Of a stretch of 64,000 nt of DNA, positions 18,375 through 26,484 are shown piece after piece. Origin of the DNA: Geothrix terrae (GTDB taxonomy: Bacteria > Acidobacteriota > Holophagae > Holophagales > Holophagaceae); the NCBI RefSeq assembly GCF_022808775.1, contig NZ_JAKZLA010000001.1, positions 607,541 to 671,540 on the forward strand, given 5' to 3'. The number at the start of each line of letters is the position of its first letter. Position 1 is the first letter of the stretch. The position numbers were made by a program, and so were the translations under genes. Under the pieces are notes generated by a model. That model saw only the letters and a program-made list of their open reading frames with translations, was not told the DNA's origin and made no database searches.

Positions 18375-19313
18375 ATGGACCGCGACACCGCCCTCCGCCT
18401 TCATGAGGCCATGCTCCTGACCCGGCTCACGGAAGAACGGCTGGTGAAGCTTTTCCGCCAGGGCAGAACCCTCGGCAGCATCTATCGCAGCCTGGGCCAG
18501 GAGGCCACCTCTTGCGCCACGGCCCTGGCCCTCGGGCCTGATGACGTGATCGGCCCCATGATCCGCAACCTGGGTTCCATGCTGGTCCGGGGCGCCACGC
18601 CCCTCGAGATCTTCCTCCAGTACCTGGGCCGCGCCACCGGTCCCACCGCAGGCCGGGAGCACAACAACCACTTCGGCGCGGTGGAAAGAGGCATTCTGGC
18701 CCCCACCTCCATGCTGGGCGCCCTCATCCCCGTGATGGCGGGCGTGGCCCTCAGCTTCCGCCAGAAGGGCGAGCGGCGCGTGGCCATGACTTGGATCGGC
18801 GATGGCGGCAGCTCCACCGGGGCCTTCTACGAGGGCCTCAACTTCGCGGTGGTGCAGCAGCTTCCCCTGATCGTCGTCGGGGAGTCCAACGGCTACGCCT
18901 TCTCCACGCCTCCGGAGCGCCAGATGGCCGGGCGGATGTCGGCCCGGTCCCAGGGGGCCTTCACGCTCACGGTGGACGGCAACGACGCCGCGGAGGTGTA
19001 TGCCGCCAGCCTGCAGGCTCGCCAGCACTGCCTCGAGGGCAAGGGTCCCGTCTTCCTCGTCTGCGAGACCTTCCGAATGAAGGGCCACGCCGAGCACGAC
19101 GATCAGCGCTACGTGGATCCCCAGCTTCTGGCCCAGTGGGCCGCCAGGGACCCCCTGCCCCGCTTCGAGGCCTGGCTCGCCCGGAAGCGCTGGACCCCAG
19201 ATCCCGACCTGCGCACCCGGCTGGAAAGCCAGCTTCTCGAAGACGCAGAGATCGCCCTGGCGGCCCCCTGGCCCGACCCCGCCACCTTGAATGCAGGGGT
19301 TTTCTCCACCTGA
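18375..19313 (+). CDS. thiamine-diphosphate dehydrogenase E1 component, alpha subunit
   Basis: 312 residues resembling the E1-alpha of pyruvate, branched-chain 2-oxoacid or acetoin dehydrogenase complexes. The ThDP-Mg motif GDGGSSTGAFYEGLN (GDG...N) and the following VGESNGYAFSTP are intact, and GPMIRNLGSML and GREHNNHFG cover the substrate side. It would decarboxylate a 2-oxoacid, but the beta subunit, E2 and E3 are not adjacent, so the substrate cannot be set from context. No Shine-Dalgarno is visible, in line with a leaderless start. Acetate kinase lies downstream after about 120 bp. Confidence 0.88.
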   Translation: MDRDTALRLHEAMLLTRLTEERLVKLFRQGRTLGSIYRSLGQEATSCATALALGPDDVIGPMIRNLGSMLVRGATPLEIFLQYLGRATGPTAGREHNNHFGAVERGILAPTSMLGALIPVMAGVALSFRQKGERRVAMTWIGDGGSSTGAFYEGLNFAVVQQLPLIVVGESNGYAFSTPPERQMAGRMSARSQGAFTLTVDGNDAAEVYAASLQARQHCLEGKGPVFLVCETFRMKGHAEHDDQRYVDPQLLAQWAARDPLPRFEAWLARKRWTPDPDLRTRLESQLLEDAEIALAAPWPDPATLNAGVFST

Positions 19314-19436
19314 AGGTCGGCCTTCCCCTGATTCGCCCCCTCCTTCAGGCCCGACCGGCATGACGACCCATTCATCCACAATGAGCCTTTGGTCACGTGA
19401 CTTGGGCGCTAGACTTTCCCTGTTATGGGGGATGAC

Positions 19437-20606
19437 GTGTACGTTCTCGTTCTGAATGCAGGCTCTTCCAGCCTCAAATTCAATCTCTTCGACATGGTGA
19501 AGGAGGTCTCCATCGCCGAGGGCATGGCGGAGCGCATCGGGTTGGCTGAAGCCAACCTGATCAGCACCCTCGATGGAGAGAAGCGGAAGGAAACCCTTCC
19601 CCTTCCCAGCCACAAGGAGGCCCTCGAGGCCATCCTGGAGCGGCTCCACGCCAACGTGCTCCACGACACCCCTGTCCATGCCGTGGGCCACCGGGTCGTC
19701 CATGGGGGACCGAAGTACGGGGACTCGGTGCTCGTGACGGACGAGGTCCTCCAGGACATCGAAGCCTTCGCCATCTACGCGCCTCTGCACAACCCCGCCA
19801 ACGCCCTGGGCATCCGCGTCGCCAGGACGGCTTTCCCGGACATCCCCCACGTGGCGGTCTTCGACACGGCCTTCCACCACAACATCCCGGATCACGCCCG
19901 CACCTACGGCATCCCCTACGAGCTGAGCCAGAAGTACGGCATCCGCCGCTACGGGTTCCACGGCACCAGCCATGCCTACGTGGCCGCCCGGACGGCCATC
20001 CTGCTCTGCCGGCCCCTGCGCTCCCTCAAGGTCATCACCTGCCACATCGGCAACGGCACCAGCATCTGCGCCGTAGGCCAGGGCAAGAGCATGGACACCA
20101 GCATGGGCATGACGCCGCTCCAGGGCGTGATCATGGGCACCCGCTGCGGCACCATCGACCCCAGCGTGGTGGAGATGCTCATGGAGCACGAGCACCTGGA
20201 CTACTCGGCCATCACGGACCTGCTGAACAAGAAGTCCGGCCTGCTGGGCATCTCCGGCGTCTCCTCCGACTTCCGCGAGATCGAGCTGGCCGCTGACAGC
20301 GGCAACGACCGCGCCCGCCTGGCCCGGGATCTCCTGACCTACAACGTGCGCCAGTTCATCGGCTCCTACGCCACGGTCCTCGACGGCGTGGACGCCATCA
20401 CCTTCACCGCCGGCATCGGCACGCACAGCACCTATGTCCGCGCCAAGGTGTGCAGCAAGCTGGGCTTCCTGGGCGTGAAGCTGGACCCCGAAGCCAACGA
20501 GCACGGCACCGGCGAGCGCATCATCAGCACCCCGGATTCCCGCGTGGTGGTCACGGTGGTACCCACCAACGAGGAACTGATGATCGCGCGGGAGACTGTG
20601 CGGTAA
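19437..20606 (+). CDS. ackA: acetate kinase
   Basis: Interconverts acetate plus ATP with acetyl phosphate plus ADP. The ASKHA kinase motifs are intact: VLVLNAGSSSLKFNLF, HRVVHGG, FDTAFHHN, YGFHGTSHAY, CHIGNGTSI, MGMTPLQGV and FTAGIGTHS. I prefer the GTG at 19437 (about 389 residues): GGGGGA lies 5 nt before it and the product starts like other AckA proteins. An ATG at 19425 adds four residues but has no Shine-Dalgarno. pta is not in the window. A strong hairpin terminator follows. Confidence 0.96.
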   Translation: MYVLVLNAGSSSLKFNLFDMVKEVSIAEGMAERIGLAEANLISTLDGEKRKETLPLPSHKEALEAILERLHANVLHDTPVHAVGHRVVHGGPKYGDSVLVTDEVLQDIEAFAIYAPLHNPANALGIRVARTAFPDIPHVAVFDTAFHHNIPDHARTYGIPYELSQKYGIRRYGFHGTSHAYVAARTAILLCRPLRSLKVITCHIGNGTSICAVGQGKSMDTSMGMTPLQGVIMGTRCGTIDPSVVEMLMEHEHLDYSAITDLLNKKSGLLGISGVSSDFREIELAADSGNDRARLARDLLTYNVRQFIGSYATVLDGVDAITFTAGIGTHSTYVRAKVCSKLGFLGVKLDPEANEHGTGERIISTPDSRVVVTVVPTNEELMIARETVR

Positions 20607-20620
20607 CGTTCCTCCTGGCT

Positions 20621-20656
20621 CACGAAAGCGGCCCCCGTCCGGGGGCCGCTTTCGTG
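20621..20656. terminator. bidirectional hairpin terminator after ackA
   Basis: A perfect 16-bp stem CACGAAAGCGGCCCCC / GGGGGCCGCTTTCGTG with a GTCC loop starts 14 bp after the ackA stop. It also lies downstream of the convergent heptad-repeat gene and so can serve both. There is no T-run, so it may act as a stability or Rho-assisted element. Confidence 0.75.
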
Positions 20657-20670
20657 AGGAGAAGGAAGGC

Positions 20671-21126
20671 CTACTTACCCTTGGCCTCCATGCGCTCGCC
20701 CTTGCGCTCGAGGTGTTCGCCCCGGTGCTCCTTGCGCTCGCCCTTCCTCTCGTTCCTGGCCCCGCGCCGCTCCTGACGCTCGCCCTTGGCATCCTGGGCC
20801 GCGCCCACCGCCTCGCGGCGTTCGCCCTTGCGCTCCAGCGCCTGGCCGGCCTTCACGTCGCCTTTGGCCTCGAGGGCCTCCCCCCGCTTCTCCATCCGGG
20901 CCCCCTGGGCCATCTTGCGATCACCCTGGCGCTCGTTGCGGGCGCCTCGACGCTCCTGGCGCTCGCCCTTGCGCTCCTGCCTCTCACCCCGGCGCTCCAC
21001 GCGCTCGCCCTGCTTCTCCACCTGCTGGCCGGTGGTGGGCGGGGGCACCGGAGCCTGGGCCATGAGGGAGGCGCCGATGAGTCCCGCCGCCACGATGAGG
21101 GCCACGCGCTTCTGGATGTTGGACAT
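20671..21126 (-). CDS. exported protein of charged glycine-containing heptad repeats
   Basis: 151 residues from the ATG at 21126, which follows AGGAG and begins a signal peptide (KRVALIVAAGLIGASLMAQA). The mature part is almost entirely seven-residue units of the form GERxERR/GARNERK: about 14 clean heptads plus one 12-residue unit. It is built of Gly, Glu, Arg, Lys, Gln and Ala with no aromatic residues or cysteines. Such regular i/i+4 charge patterns favour a long solvent-exposed helix, though Gly every seventh residue is odd for that. I recognise no named family and cannot propose a function beyond a periplasmic or exported structural or binding role. Confidence 0.75.
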   Translation of the reverse strand: MSNIQKRVALIVAAGLIGASLMAQAPVPPPTTGQQVEKQGERVERRGERQERKGERQERRGARNERQGDRKMAQGARMEKRGEALEAKGDVKAGQALERKGERREAVGAAQDAKGERQERRGARNERKGERKEHRGEHLERKGERMEAKGK

Positions 21127-21268
21127 GGTTTGCTCCTGGTGCGGCCGGGCCGCGAAGGGGAATCGTCCCGGGATGGCCTGATGCCGTCCTCGTGCCAATT
21201 CACAACCTGGTTAGGCCCGAGCCATTTGGAGAAGGTTTAACCGGTCCGGTGTGGATCGTTGCCTCAAG

Positions 21269-21291
21269 CCCTGTGGCGGGGTGCCACAGGG
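21269..21291. promoter_or_regulatory. palindrome upstream of the MacA-like gene
   Basis: CCCTGTGGC-GGGGT-GCCACAGGG, a perfect 9-bp inverted repeat about 150 bp upstream of the adaptor gene. It could be a dimeric repressor site or an RNA hairpin in a long leader. Confidence 0.4.
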
Positions 21292-21306
21292 AGGTTCCCC
21301 CTTCCG

Positions 21307-21332
21307 ACCGGTCCGTTGACCGGTCCCGGTCC
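21307..21332 (+). repeat. tandem ACCGGTCC boxes
   Basis: ACCGGTCC at 21307-21314 and again at 21319-21326, 12 bp apart, followed by CCGGTCC to 21332. A further copy is at 21240-21247. ACCGGT is itself a palindrome. About one-turn spacing suggests protein binding on one DNA face. Confidence 0.35.
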
Positions 21333-21441
21333 ACCGGCCGCCGGTTCCCGAAGGAGATCCTCCCTAAACGACCCCAGACTCTGTTCCGTAGGCCATCCAT
21401 CATTCCGGCAGGTCCGGCATCTTTCCCATCAAGGGGGTTCC

Positions 21442-22662
21442 ATGCGAAAGCGATGGGTCATTGTCTCCGTGGCCGGAGTGGCTTTGGCGGCGGGCATGTT
21501 CTTCACCCTCAAGGGCGGCGACGGCAAGGGCAAGAAGGCGGAGGCCTCCACCCCCTTCCGGCTGGGCAAAGTCCAGGCCGAGGATCTCCAGGTGAGCGTC
21601 CGCGAGGTGGGCGTAGTGGACCCCCTGACCAAGGTGGACGTGAAGTCCACGGTCTCGGGCCGCATCGTAGGCCTCAAGGTGCGGGAAGGCGCCACGGTGA
21701 AGGCCGGGGAAGTGCTGGCCGAGGTGGAACCCGATGTGAACCAGGCCCAGACCCTCTCGGACGTGCAGGGCAGCGTGTCCCAGGCCCGGGTGAGCTTCCG
21801 GAACGCCGAGCGGGACTTCTCGCAGCAGTCCGAGCTCTACAAGTCCGGTCTGATTTCCGACCAGGCCTACCGCAGCGCCAAGACCACCCGGGACCTGGCC
21901 GAGGAGGCCTTCAAGAGCGCCCAGACTCGCTACCAGATCGTGGAGGACCGGGGCATCCCCATCAGCGGCAACGCCTCCACCCAGAAGGCCCGGGTCACCG
22001 CCCCCATGAACGGCGTGGTCATCAAGAAGGGCGTGGAGCTGGGCGACACCATCACTTCCGGCGTCAGTTCCTTCAATGCGGGCACGGTGGTGTTTACTGT
22101 GGCGGACCTCAAGTCCCTCATCGTGAGGGTGAACCTCAACGAGGTGGACATCGCCAAGGTGAAGGTGGGTCAGACCGTGCGCATCACCCTGGACGCCTAT
22201 CCCCAGAAGGCCTTCACGGGCAAGGTGCGCTTCGTGGCTCCCGCCGCCGACCTGGTGGAGAAGATCAAGGTCTTCAAGGTGGAGGTGGCCCTGGATGAGC
22301 TCACGGAGGCCTTCAAGACCGGCATGAGCGCCAACGTGGAGATCCTGGGCGAGAAGCGCGACAAGGCCGTGAGCGTGCCGCTGGAGGCCCTCCAGCGCCG
22401 CGACGGCCGGACCGTGGTCTACCGGCTGAAGGAGAATCTCCCTCCCCAGGACCTCGCCAAGGCCAAGGAAGGCCTCAATGGCCGGGGCAAGTTCATCTGG
22501 CTCTCGGATCACTGGAAGGAGTACTTCGACGTGGTGCCCGTCCAGGCCGGCATCGCCACCCTCGAGCGGGTCGAGATCCTCTCCGGCCTCAAGGCCAACG
22601 ATCAGGTGAGCCTGGAGGATCCCAGCAAGAAGAAGGTCGAGAAGGACGACGAGAACAACTAA
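21442..22662 (+). CDS. MacA/HlyD-type periplasmic adaptor
   Basis: 406 residues. There is an N-terminal signal anchor (RWVIVSVAGVALAAGMFFTL), then a lipoyl-type half motif (VSGRIVGLKVREGATVKAGEVLAEV) and a coiled-coil hairpin (residues about 100-160). The second lipoyl half is KARVTAPMNGVVIKKGVELGD, followed by a beta-barrel domain (VRVNLNEVDIAKVKVGQTVRI). It would link an inner-membrane ABC exporter to an outer-membrane channel. ATG at 21442 starts the membrane anchor directly. Three ABC genes follow. No TolC gene is nearby. Confidence 0.92.
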   Translation: MRKRWVIVSVAGVALAAGMFFTLKGGDGKGKKAEASTPFRLGKVQAEDLQVSVREVGVVDPLTKVDVKSTVSGRIVGLKVREGATVKAGEVLAEVEPDVNQAQTLSDVQGSVSQARVSFRNAERDFSQQSELYKSGLISDQAYRSAKTTRDLAEEAFKSAQTRYQIVEDRGIPISGNASTQKARVTAPMNGVVIKKGVELGDTITSGVSSFNAGTVVFTVADLKSLIVRVNLNEVDIAKVKVGQTVRITLDAYPQKAFTGKVRFVAPAADLVEKIKVFKVEVALDELTEAFKTGMSANVEILGEKRDKAVSVPLEALQRRDGRTVVYRLKENLPPQDLAKAKEGLNGRGKFIWLSDHWKEYFDVVPVQAGIATLERVEILSGLKANDQVSLEDPSKKKVEKDDENN

Positions 22663-22670
22663 CGCTCCGC

Positions 22671-22711
22671 GCGGGGACCGCTTGCTCGCTCTGCTCGCGA
22701 AGTCCCCCCGC
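22671..22711. repeat. REP-like hairpin element, copy 1
   Basis: GGGGAC at 22673-22678 pairs with GTCCCC at 22702-22707, enclosing a CGCTCGCTCTGCTCG-type loop. The 22 nt at 22676-22697 match 36620-36641 at 19 positions. It sits in the 111-bp gap between the adaptor and ATPase genes, where it may modulate operon expression. Confidence 0.45.
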
Positions 22712-22773
22712 ACCCCCGCCCCTCGGTCGGCATCCGCCTCCCTCCGGGCCTCAGCTACTCCTCAGGTGCCACC

Positions 22774-23460
22774 ATGTCCAGCATCATCCAGACCCAGGGC
22801 CTGACGAAGGTCTACGGCGCCAATGGCACGGCGGTCCACGCGCTGCGAGGCATCGACCTGACCGTGGCCAAGGGCGAGTTCGTGGCCCTCATTGGGCCCT
22901 CGGGCTCGGGCAAGTCCACCCTCATGGCCATCCTCGGCTGCCTGGACCTGCCCACGGACGGCACCTACACGCTGGACGGCCGCCAGGTCCAGGGCCTTTC
23001 CGGAGGCGAGCTGGCGCGGATCCGCAACGAGAAGGTGGGCTTCGTCTTCCAGAGCTACAACCTGCTGCCCAAGGCCAGCATCGCCCGCAACGTGGAGCTG
23101 CCCATGCTCTACGCCGGCGTGGGCCGCAAGGAGCGGCGCGAGCGGGCCCTGGCCCTGCTGGAGAAGGTGGGCATCGCCGACAAGGCCGACAAGCTTCCGG
23201 GCACCCTGTCCGGCGGCCAGCGGCAGCGCGTGGCCGTGGCCCGGGCCCTGGCCAACGAACCAGCCCTGCTGCTGGCGGACGAGCCCACCGGCGCCCTCGA
23301 CTCCAAGACCGGCGCCGAGGTGCTCGGCCTCTTCCGCGAGTTGCACCAGCAGGGCAACACCCTGCTGCTGGTGACCCACGACCCCTCCATCGCCGCCCAG
23401 GCCGAGCGGCAGGTGGAGATCAGAGACGGTCTCATCGCCCACGGAGAGGGTGCCGCGTGA
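22774..23460 (+). CDS. ABC transporter ATPase, MacB/LolD type
   Basis: 228 residues. It has Walker A GPSGSGKST, Q-loop FVFQSYNLLPKASIARNV, signature LSGGQRQRVAVARAL, Walker B LLLADEPTGALDS and switch histidine LVTHD. The insert-free 228-residue form with a YNLLP Q-loop is typical of the MacB/LolD/FtsE group that powers FtsX-type permeases. It overlaps the first permease by 4 nt. Confidence 0.95.
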   Translation: MSSIIQTQGLTKVYGANGTAVHALRGIDLTVAKGEFVALIGPSGSGKSTLMAILGCLDLPTDGTYTLDGRQVQGLSGGELARIRNEKVGFVFQSYNLLPKASIARNVELPMLYAGVGRKERRERALALLEKVGIADKADKLPGTLSGGQRQRVAVARALANEPALLLADEPTGALDSKTGAEVLGLFRELHQQGNTLLLVTHDPSIAAQAERQVEIRDGLIAHGEGAA

Positions 23461-24707
23461 ATACCTCCGGCGCTTTCCGCGAGCGGCTGCTCGGGGCCTG
23501 GGTCGAGATCCAGGAGAACCTGGGCCGCTCCGTGCTCCAGGCCATGGGTGTGCTCCTGGGCGTGGCCTCCGTGCTGGGCGGCTTCTCCATCTCCGACAGC
23601 CAGCGCAAGCGCGCCGACGAGATGTTCGTGAAGATGGGCGGCCTGGACAAGCTCAACGTGCAGCCCAAGGCCGCCGTGCGCGACGGCCGGCCCACGGCCC
23701 TGCAGCAGGCCAACCTGGGCCTGAGGGACGAGGACGCGGTGGGTGGTGAAGCCCTGAAGGCGGACGCCATCCACGGCGTGAGCCGCCAGAAGTTCGCGCG
23801 GGTCCGGGTGGTGTCGGCCTACGGGGACCAGGACCGCCAGATCAGCGGCATCGGCGGGGACTTCATCCCGGCCAATGGCTACGGCGTGGCCCGGGGACGG
23901 GCCTTCTCCGCCAGCGAAATGGACACCGGGGCCCCCGTCGTCATCCTCGGCACCGAGGCGGCCCAGGTCTTCTTCCCCAAGGGTGACGCCCTGGGCCAGA
24001 CCTTGCGCGTGGGATCGGTCCCGGTGACCGTCATCGGCCTGTTCGAGGAGCGGGTCTTCCGCTTCCGCGAGGGGCAGCGCAACCAGTTCTGGTGGCGCAA
24101 CCGCATCATCGCCGTGCCGGCCAACCTCGTGCAGCGGCGCATGAATGGCGATGCCTACCGCCGGGTGGACCGGGTCACCTTCCGCATCCCCGATCTGGGC
24201 GCCATGGGCGGTTTTGCCAAACAGCTCTCCGACCTCCTCAAGGCCAATCACCGCCTCCAGGAGGACTTCCGCCTGGACGACGTGGCCGCCCGCATCCGCC
24301 GCCGCAACAGCCAGGGCGACGTCTACGACATCATCTTCCTGTTATCTGGCGTGCTGGCCCTGGTGGGCGGCGGCATCGTCAACGTGAACATCCAGATGGC
24401 CGGGCTCAAGGAACGGGTCCGCGAGGTGGGTGTGAAGATGGCCATCGGCGCCTCAGGCCGGGAGATCTTCAAGGGCTTCATGACGGAGGCCCTGCTGCTC
24501 ACGGCCCTGGGCAGCCTGGCGGGCCTTGCGCTGGGCGTGGGCTTTTCCTGGGTTATCACGAAGAGCCTGGGCATCCCCCTCTACATGACGCCCGCCAGCT
24601 TCCTCTGGGCCTACGGCCTGGCGGCAGCCTTCGGGTTCCTCTTCGCGCTCTACCCAGCTTGGAAGGCCTCGCGCCTGTCTCCCATGGAAGCCCTGCGCTA
24701 TGAGTGA
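23457..24707 (+). CDS. ABC permease, MacB/FtsX type (first)
   Basis: 416 residues. It has an N-terminal helix (QAMGVLLGVASVLGGFSI), a large periplasmic MacB-type core domain and a C-terminal FtsX domain with three helices ending in SRLSPMEALRYE. It would form the mechanotransmission half of an exporter with the following permease. The start overlaps the ATPase stop, and its stop overlaps the next start by 8 nt. Confidence 0.93.
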   Translation: MNTSGAFRERLLGAWVEIQENLGRSVLQAMGVLLGVASVLGGFSISDSQRKRADEMFVKMGGLDKLNVQPKAAVRDGRPTALQQANLGLRDEDAVGGEALKADAIHGVSRQKFARVRVVSAYGDQDRQISGIGGDFIPANGYGVARGRAFSASEMDTGAPVVILGTEAAQVFFPKGDALGQTLRVGSVPVTVIGLFEERVFRFREGQRNQFWWRNRIIAVPANLVQRRMNGDAYRRVDRVTFRIPDLGAMGGFAKQLSDLLKANHRLQEDFRLDDVAARIRRRNSQGDVYDIIFLLSGVLALVGGGIVNVNIQMAGLKERVREVGVKMAIGASGREIFKGFMTEALLLTALGSLAGLALGVGFSWVITKSLGIPLYMTPASFLWAYGLAAAFGFLFALYPAWKASRLSPMEALRYE

Positions 24708-26013
24708 CGGAACCTTCATCCTCCGCTCCCCCGGCCCTTCCCTCCTGGATGGCGAAGCGCCCGCGCCCGCCCCGAAGGTGCGCGGCTTCAGCCTGGGCAT
24801 GCTCTGGGAGGTGGTCCGCACGGGCCTGGTGGAGCTGTGGGCCCACAAGGTCCGCAGCATCCTCACCCTCACCCTCCTCATGCTGGGCGTCTTCGCCCTG
24901 GTGGTGATGACCTCCGTGCTTGATGGCGTCATGGACAAGATCAGCACCGGCTTCGCGGGCATGAGCTGGGACGGCACCGTGCGCGTCGCCCCCAAGACCG
25001 CGGAGACCGCCGAGGAACGCAGCCGTTTCGTCATGAGCCCCGGCCTCCGCCAGGAGGATCTGTCGCGGCTCACGGCCCCCCACCCCAAGGTCGTGGCCTT
25101 CCTGCCCCGGGCCCAGCGCACCTCGTCGGTCCGCGTCACGGGGGACACGGAGCGAATCTTCGTCACGGGCGTCACTCCCGATTACGCGGTCTGGATGAAC
25201 CGGCCCATCGGTTTGGGCCGCAACCTCACCGAGGACGACCAGCGCCGCCGGTCCACCGTCGCCGTGGTGGGGGCCACCCTGGCCGCCAAGCTCTTCAGCG
25301 GCGCCGATCCCGTGGGCCGCGACCTCGTGGTGGAGGGTGTGCCCTTCCGCATCGTGGGCGTCCAGGCGCCGGGCCAGATCTTCAACGAGGAGAACTACAC
25401 CGACGCCAACGGCATCCTCATCCCGCTGGAAGCCTACATGGACCGCATGGACCCGGCCCACAAGCTGGCCCAGGTCACCGTGAAGCTGCGCCGGGCCGAC
25501 GACGCCGGCGAGGTCTCGGCCATGCTCCTTAGCCGCGTCCGCCAGGCCCACCACGGCATTGAGGACGCCGAGATCGTGGACCTGGATGCCGAAGCCGCCC
25601 GGGCCTACCAGAACTTCCTGGAGCAGATGCACGGCTGGCAGGTGGTGCTGCTGAGCCTTGCCGGCACGGTGCTTCTGGTGGGCGGCGTGGGCGTGCTGTC
25701 CGTCATGCTCATCAGCTTCAGCGACCGCCGCTTCGAGATCGGCCTGCGCAAGGCCCTGGGCGCCTCGGACCACGAGATCTTCATCCAGTTCCTGCTGGAG
25801 GCGGTGGTGCTGGCGGCCATCGGCGCCCTGCTGGGCACGGTCTCGGGCGGCCTGCTCTGCCAGGCCCTCTCCGCCAGCTTCCCCTACGGCCTGGTGGTGA
25901 ACCCCGTCGGCCTCATCACCGCCTGGATCGTGGCCCTGGCGCTGGCCCTGGTCTTCGGCCTCTACCCCGCTTTCCGCGCCATGCGGCTCAGCCCCATGGA
26001 GGCCATGCGCTGA
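24700..26013 (+). CDS. ABC permease, MacB/FtsX type (second)
   Basis: 437 residues with the same layout as its neighbour: a first helix after an N-terminal cytoplasmic tail of about 45 residues (ILTLTLLMLGVFALVVMTSVL), a periplasmic domain, and a terminal FtsX region ending MRLSPMEAMR. Two different permeases instead of one MacB polypeptide indicates a heterodimeric exporter. The substrate (antibiotic, lipid or peptide) is not deducible. Confidence 0.92.
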   Translation: MSDGTFILRSPGPSLLDGEAPAPAPKVRGFSLGMLWEVVRTGLVELWAHKVRSILTLTLLMLGVFALVVMTSVLDGVMDKISTGFAGMSWDGTVRVAPKTAETAEERSRFVMSPGLRQEDLSRLTAPHPKVVAFLPRAQRTSSVRVTGDTERIFVTGVTPDYAVWMNRPIGLGRNLTEDDQRRRSTVAVVGATLAAKLFSGADPVGRDLVVEGVPFRIVGVQAPGQIFNEENYTDANGILIPLEAYMDRMDPAHKLAQVTVKLRRADDAGEVSAMLLSRVRQAHHGIEDAEIVDLDAEAARAYQNFLEQMHGWQVVLLSLAGTVLLVGGVGVLSVMLISFSDRRFEIGLRKALGASDHEIFIQFLLEAVVLAAIGALLGTVSGGLLCQALSASFPYGLVVNPVGLITAWIVALALALVFGLYPAFRAMRLSPMEAMR

Positions 26014-26034
26014 AAGGGGCGCTAGCATCGAGGC

Positions 26035-26460
26035 ATGGCTGATCCCATCCACGTCACCGCCACCGTCCGCATCCCCGGCGAGGCCATCCGCTTCAAGGCG
26101 GTGCGGGCCGGGGGCGCGGGTGGGCAGAACGTGAACAAGGTGTCCTCCAAGGTGGAGCTGCGCATCGACCTCGCCGCCATCGAGGGCCTGCCCGAGGATG
26201 CGCTGAGCCGCCTGCGCCTGGCCCAGCGGAACCGCCTGGATGCCGAGGGCCTCTGGATCGTCGTCAGCGACCGCACCCGCGACCAGCTCAAGAACCTGGA
26301 GGATGCCCGGGAGAAGGCCGCCGCGGCCGTCCGCGCCGCCCTGGTGCGGCCCCTGGCCCGCCATGCCACGCGGCCCACGCGGGCATCGAAGGAGCGCCGC
26401 CTTGAGACCAAGAAGCGGGCCTCGGCGCTCAAGCGGCGGCGAAGCGGGCCTCTGGAGTAA
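26035..26460 (+). CDS. arfB: ArfB-like peptidyl-tRNA hydrolase (ribosome rescue)
   Basis: 141 residues. The release-factor catalytic loop is present as RAGGAGGQNVNKVSSKVELR (GGQ), and the C-terminal tail is Arg/Lys-rich (ASKERRLETKKRASALKRRR). This is the layout of ArfB/YaeJ, whose tail enters the empty mRNA channel of stalled ribosomes. It lacks the codon-reading domains of RF1/RF2. It starts 21 bp after the exporter operon. Confidence 0.93.
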   Translation: MADPIHVTATVRIPGEAIRFKAVRAGGAGGQNVNKVSSKVELRIDLAAIEGLPEDALSRLRLAQRNRLDAEGLWIVVSDRTRDQLKNLEDAREKAAAAVRAALVRPLARHATRPTRASKERRLETKKRASALKRRRSGPLE

Positions 26461-26484
26461 CCTGGAAGCCTCCCGGGAGATGAC

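Larger units (their letters stand above)
21127..21441. other. 315-bp divergent control region, repeat protein / exporter operon
   Basis: No gene. It contains a 9-bp palindrome with a 5-nt loop (21269-21291) and clustered ACCGGTCC repeats (21240, 21307 and 21319, with a CCGGTCC at 21326). Both are candidates for control of the exporter operon beginning at 21442. GAAGGAG at 21349-21355 is not followed by a start codon. Confidence 0.5.
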
